From contig JAUVQB010000041.1 of assembly GCA_030598385.1 (NCBI GenBank), positions 1 through 8,742 of the forward strand: a stretch of 8,742 bases of DNA. Direction: 5' to 3'. The stretch is from Alphaproteobacteria bacterium (GTDB lineage Bacteria; Pseudomonadota; Alphaproteobacteria; Kiloniellales; JAKSDN01). Of this stretch, positions 7,082-8,742 are shown piece after piece (within the stretch, counting starts at the first letter, position 1; each line of letters opens with the position of its first letter). A program made the translations under genes and the position numbers. The notes beneath the pieces are model-generated. The model searched no databases. It worked only from the letters and a program-made list of their open reading frames with translations, and was not told the DNA's origin.

Positions 7082-8020
7082 CTAGCCCTCGGCGAGCCAA
7101 TCCTCGATCAGGCGCCGGGCGATCGAGTCCCCGCGCGGCAGGCGCAATTCATCATCCTCGCCCAGGTTCAGAAGAGTATCCCGGCTGTACCAGTTGGCCG
7201 ATTCCAGCTCCTCGTCATAGACCGTGAGCGGCGCCCGCTCGGCGCGGGCGTGGAAGCCCAGCATGAGCGAGGCCGGGAACGGCCAGGGCTGGGAGGAGTT
7301 GTAGCGGATGCCCGCCAGCGGCACCTGGAGGCCCGCTTCCTCGAGCACCTCGCGGGCGACCGCCTCTTCCAGGCTCTCGCCGGGCTCGACGAAGCCGGCC
7401 AGGGTGGAATGCAGGCCAGGGGGCCAGCCGGGCCGCCGGCCGAGCACGCAAGCCTCGCCGTCGTGCACCAGCATGATGACCGCCGGATCGGTGCGCGGGA
7501 AATGCTGGTGGCCGCAGGACGGGCGCGTGCAGACCCGTAGGTGTCCTCCCTTGCGGCTCTCGGTCGGCGCGCCGCAGCGCCCGCAGAAGCGGTGGTGCCG
7601 GTGCCAATGCATCAGGCCCCGGGCGTAGGCGAGGATCGATCCGTCGCGCTGGGGCAGGAGCGCTCCGACCTCGCGCAGGTCGCGAAACTCGCTCAGGCCG
7701 TCGAGGGCGAGCGCCTCAAGCGGCATCTCGTGTTCGGAGAAGTCCAGGGCGACATAAGCCGTGGCGGCGGATTGGGCGGCCTCGAGGCCGAGGAACACCT
7801 GCTCGCTGGCCCGTTGGGCCATGGCCAGGGCGTTTTCGCCGCTGAGCCAGGACACCGTCGGTCCCTCCGCACTGCTGGCTGCAACCAGGTTTTGCGAGCG
7901 CCAGACCGCCACGAAGCGGGTGGCGGGATCGCGCAGAATTCGCCCCATGGCGCCCTCGTCGCCGCGCAGATGATCGGCCCGGTCGAGCCCGGCACCGCTG
8001 TATACGTTGGGGCGCGTCAT
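7082..8020 (-). CDS. nudC: NAD(H) pyrophosphatase / decapping Nudix hydrolase
   Basis: Nudix hydrolase of the NudC family, which cleaves NADH (and NAD caps on RNA in E. coli) to NMN(H) and AMP. It has 312 residues; E. coli NudC is about 257, and longer N-terminal domains are common in other groups. Residues 1-140 form the poorly conserved N-terminal domain. A four-Cys zinc ribbon follows (C146, C149, C164, C169), then the HQHFPRTDPAVI block (171-182). The Nudix box G-x5-E-x7-RE-x2-EE-x-G runs from G209 to L231 with all key residues (E215, R223, E224, E227, E228). SQPWPFPAS (243-251) is the family signature that separates NudC from other Nudix enzymes. An in-frame TTG at 8056 would add 12 residues, but the ATG at 8018-8020 is preferred; neither has a clear Shine-Dalgarno. 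The gene is convergent with pheA and divergent from the SRP RNA gene. Confidence 0.95.
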   Translation of the reverse strand: MTRPNVYSGAGLDRADHLRGDEGAMGRILRDPATRFVAVWRSQNLVAASSAEGPTVSWLSGENALAMAQRASEQVFLGLEAAQSAATAYVALDFSEHEMPLEALALDGLSEFRDLREVGALLPQRDGSILAYARGLMHWHRHHRFCGRCGAPTESRKGGHLRVCTRPSCGHQHFPRTDPAVIMLVHDGEACVLGRRPGWPPGLHSTLAGFVEPGESLEEAVAREVLEEAGLQVPLAGIRYNSSQPWPFPASLMLGFHARAERAPLTVYDEELESANWYSRDTLLNLGEDDELRLPRGDSIARRLIEDWLAEG

Positions 8021-8059
8021 GGCCGGCAAGGTGGCATAGGCCCGCTGGCGAGGCAATTC

Positions 8060-8097
8060 CGCGCGGCCTTGCGGAGGGCTTTCGCCGTGGCCGCGCG
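8060..8097. promoter_or_regulatory. Perfect 9-bp inverted repeat between nudC and ffs
   Basis: CGCGCGGCC (8060-8068) and GGCCGCGCG (8089-8097) are perfectly complementary, separated by 20 bases. The element lies 39 bases upstream of the nudC ATG and just outside the ffs promoter. It could be an operator for one or both divergent genes, or a leader hairpin in the nudC transcript. The low-complexity GC-only arms leave chance as a real alternative. Confidence 0.4.
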
Positions 8098-8105
8098 ATC
8101 CCCCC

Positions 8106-8134
8106 TTGCGCGGGCGGGCGCGAGACCTGATATA
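8106..8134 (+). promoter_or_regulatory. Probable sigma-70-type promoter of the SRP RNA gene
   Basis: TTGCGC at 8106-8111 and GATATA at 8129-8134 are spaced by 17 bases; TATAGT at 8131-8136 is an alternative -10. Either places the transcription start at about 8141-8143, exactly where the outer stem of the SRP RNA begins. The AT-rich -10 stands out in otherwise very GC-rich DNA. The -35 matches the usual TTG start only. Confidence 0.55.
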
Positions 8135-8141
8135 GTGCCCT

Positions 8142-8240
8142 CGGGAGGCTGGCGGCGGACGGGCAGCTCGCCAACCCGGTCAGGCCCGGAAGGGAGCAGC
8201 CGTAACGAGATTCGCCCGGGTCGCTGTTCCAGCCTTCCAC
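8142..8240 (+). ncRNA. ffs: Signal recognition particle RNA, small bacterial (4.5S) type
   Basis: RNA core of the signal recognition particle, which binds Ffh and targets nascent membrane proteins. The Ffh-binding hairpin is unmistakable: GGTCAGGCCCGGAAGG begins at 8178 and runs on into GAGCAGCCGTAACGA, with the GGAA tetraloop at 8188-8191 and the asymmetric AGCA-containing internal loop. Pairing supports the ends: ACCCGG (8174-8179) with CCGGGT (8216-8221), and the terminal stem GGGAGGCTGG (8143-8152) with CCAGCCTTCC (8229-8238), allowing one G-U pair. The length of about 99 nucleotides fits the Alu-less type of Gram-negative bacteria. Exact ends are inferred from the stem and promoter. No T-rich terminator follows. 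The next gene, dnaX, starts about 62 bases on, a neighbour often seen for this RNA in alphaproteobacteria. Confidence 0.95.
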
Positions 8241-8302
8241 CCGCGCGCCGCCAGAGATTTTGCAGCGGCACCGACAACAAGCTTTCCAAAAAGAGCGCGA
8301 CG

Positions 8303-8742
8303 GTGAGGCAAGACAAGGACACGAGCGAGGCCGCAGACGGGACCCGGCCGGCCTACCGCGTGCTTGCGCGCAAGTACCGGCCGGCCAGCTTCGCCGACCT
8401 GATCGGCCAGGACGCCCTGATCCGCACCCTCACCAACGCAATTTCCAGCGGCCGCTTGGCCCATGCCTTCATGCTGACCGGCGTGCGCGGCGTCGGCAAG
8501 ACCACGACGGCACGGATCCTCGCCCGGGCGCTCAACTGCGTCGGCCCCGACGGAACGGGCGGCGCGGCCGCCGAGCCCTGTGGACAGTGCGAGCACTGCC
8601 TGGCGATCGCCGAGGACCGCCATGTCGACGTGATCGAGATGGACGCGGCCAGCCGCACCGGCATCGACGATATCCGCGAGCTGATCGAGGGCGTGCGCTA
8701 CCGGCCGGTCACGGCCCGCACCAAGGTCTACATCATCGACGA
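8303..8742 (+). CDS. dnaX: DNA polymerase III subunit gamma/tau (partial, N-terminus only)
   Basis: AAA+ clamp-loader subunit that loads the sliding clamp and links polymerase to helicase. The first 146 residues are visible before the right edge. YRVLARKYRP (18-27) with FADLIGQD (30-37) is the classic DnaX start. Walker A is GVRGVGKTT (60-68). The zinc module has C79, C93, C96 and C99. The segment HVDVIEMDAASRTGIDDIREL (107-127) follows, and the window ends at KVYIID, just at Walker B. I chose the GTG at 8303 because it is the only plausible start upstream of the conserved YRVLARKYRP block; it leaves a 17-residue polar leader. The purine-rich AAAAAGAG about 8 bases upstream is at best a weak Shine-Dalgarno. 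No separate promoter is evident between ffs and this gene. Downstream genes (from memory, usually ybaB/ebfC and recR) are outside the window. Confidence 0.95.
   Translation, partial: MRQDKDTSEAADGTRPAYRVLARKYRPASFADLIGQDALIRTLTNAISSGRLAHAFMLTGVRGVGKTTTARILARALNCVGPDGTGGAAAEPCGQCEHCLAIAEDRHVDVIEMDAASRTGIDDIRELIEGVRYRPVTARTKVYIID

Noticed and set aside
8180..8623. Minus-strand open frames across the SRP RNA and dnaX
   Set aside because: They are antisense to a structured RNA and to a well-conserved dnaX N-terminus, with shadow-type composition.

Overview
The window is ordinary chromosomal DNA of a high-GC Gram-negative alphaproteobacterium. The evidence is a CMP-Kdo synthetase (Kdo-type LPS), a short 4.5S-type SRP RNA just upstream of dnaX, an uncleaved-anchor class I cytochrome c next to kdsB and pheA, and alphaproteobacterial-style motifs in KdsB (QGDLP), HisN and PheA. 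From memory, the order cytochrome c / kdsB / pheA / nudC / SRP RNA / dnaX looks like Rhodospirillales-type or related genomes. This placement is an inference, since no database search was possible.

Left half (1-5057), all on the minus strand and read from right to left: a membrane-anchored di-heme cytochrome c built from two tandem copies of one 140-residue unit; a HisN-type histidinol-phosphatase of the inositol monophosphatase family; a YejA-type periplasmic solute-binding protein with an unusual C-terminal membrane segment; and YejB, the first permease of the same oligopeptide/microcin C-type ABC importer, which runs off the left edge lacking only a few C-terminal residues. The gaps are 74, 99 and 27 bases, so yejA-yejB is clearly an operon, and co-transcription with the two upstream genes is possible.

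Right half (5058-8742): a divergent region of 266 bases with two inverted repeats separates the cytochrome gene from kdsB (Kdo activation for LPS) and pheA (stand-alone prephenate dehydratase for phenylalanine synthesis), which form a plus-strand pair. Convergent to them on the minus strand is nudC (NAD(H) pyrophosphatase with a zinc ribbon). Divergent from nudC is the SRP RNA gene (ffs), with its own recognisable promoter, followed 62 bases later by the start of dnaX (DNA polymerase III gamma/tau), which runs off the right edge.

I found no mobile element, CRISPR array, tRNA, phage or defence gene, and nothing I would call an undescribed system. The points most worth a second look are the gap-free 420-base internal duplication of the cytochrome gene, the C-terminal transmembrane segment on the solute-binding protein, the perfect 9-base inverted repeat between nudC and ffs, and the ffs-dnaX junction with no evident terminator.
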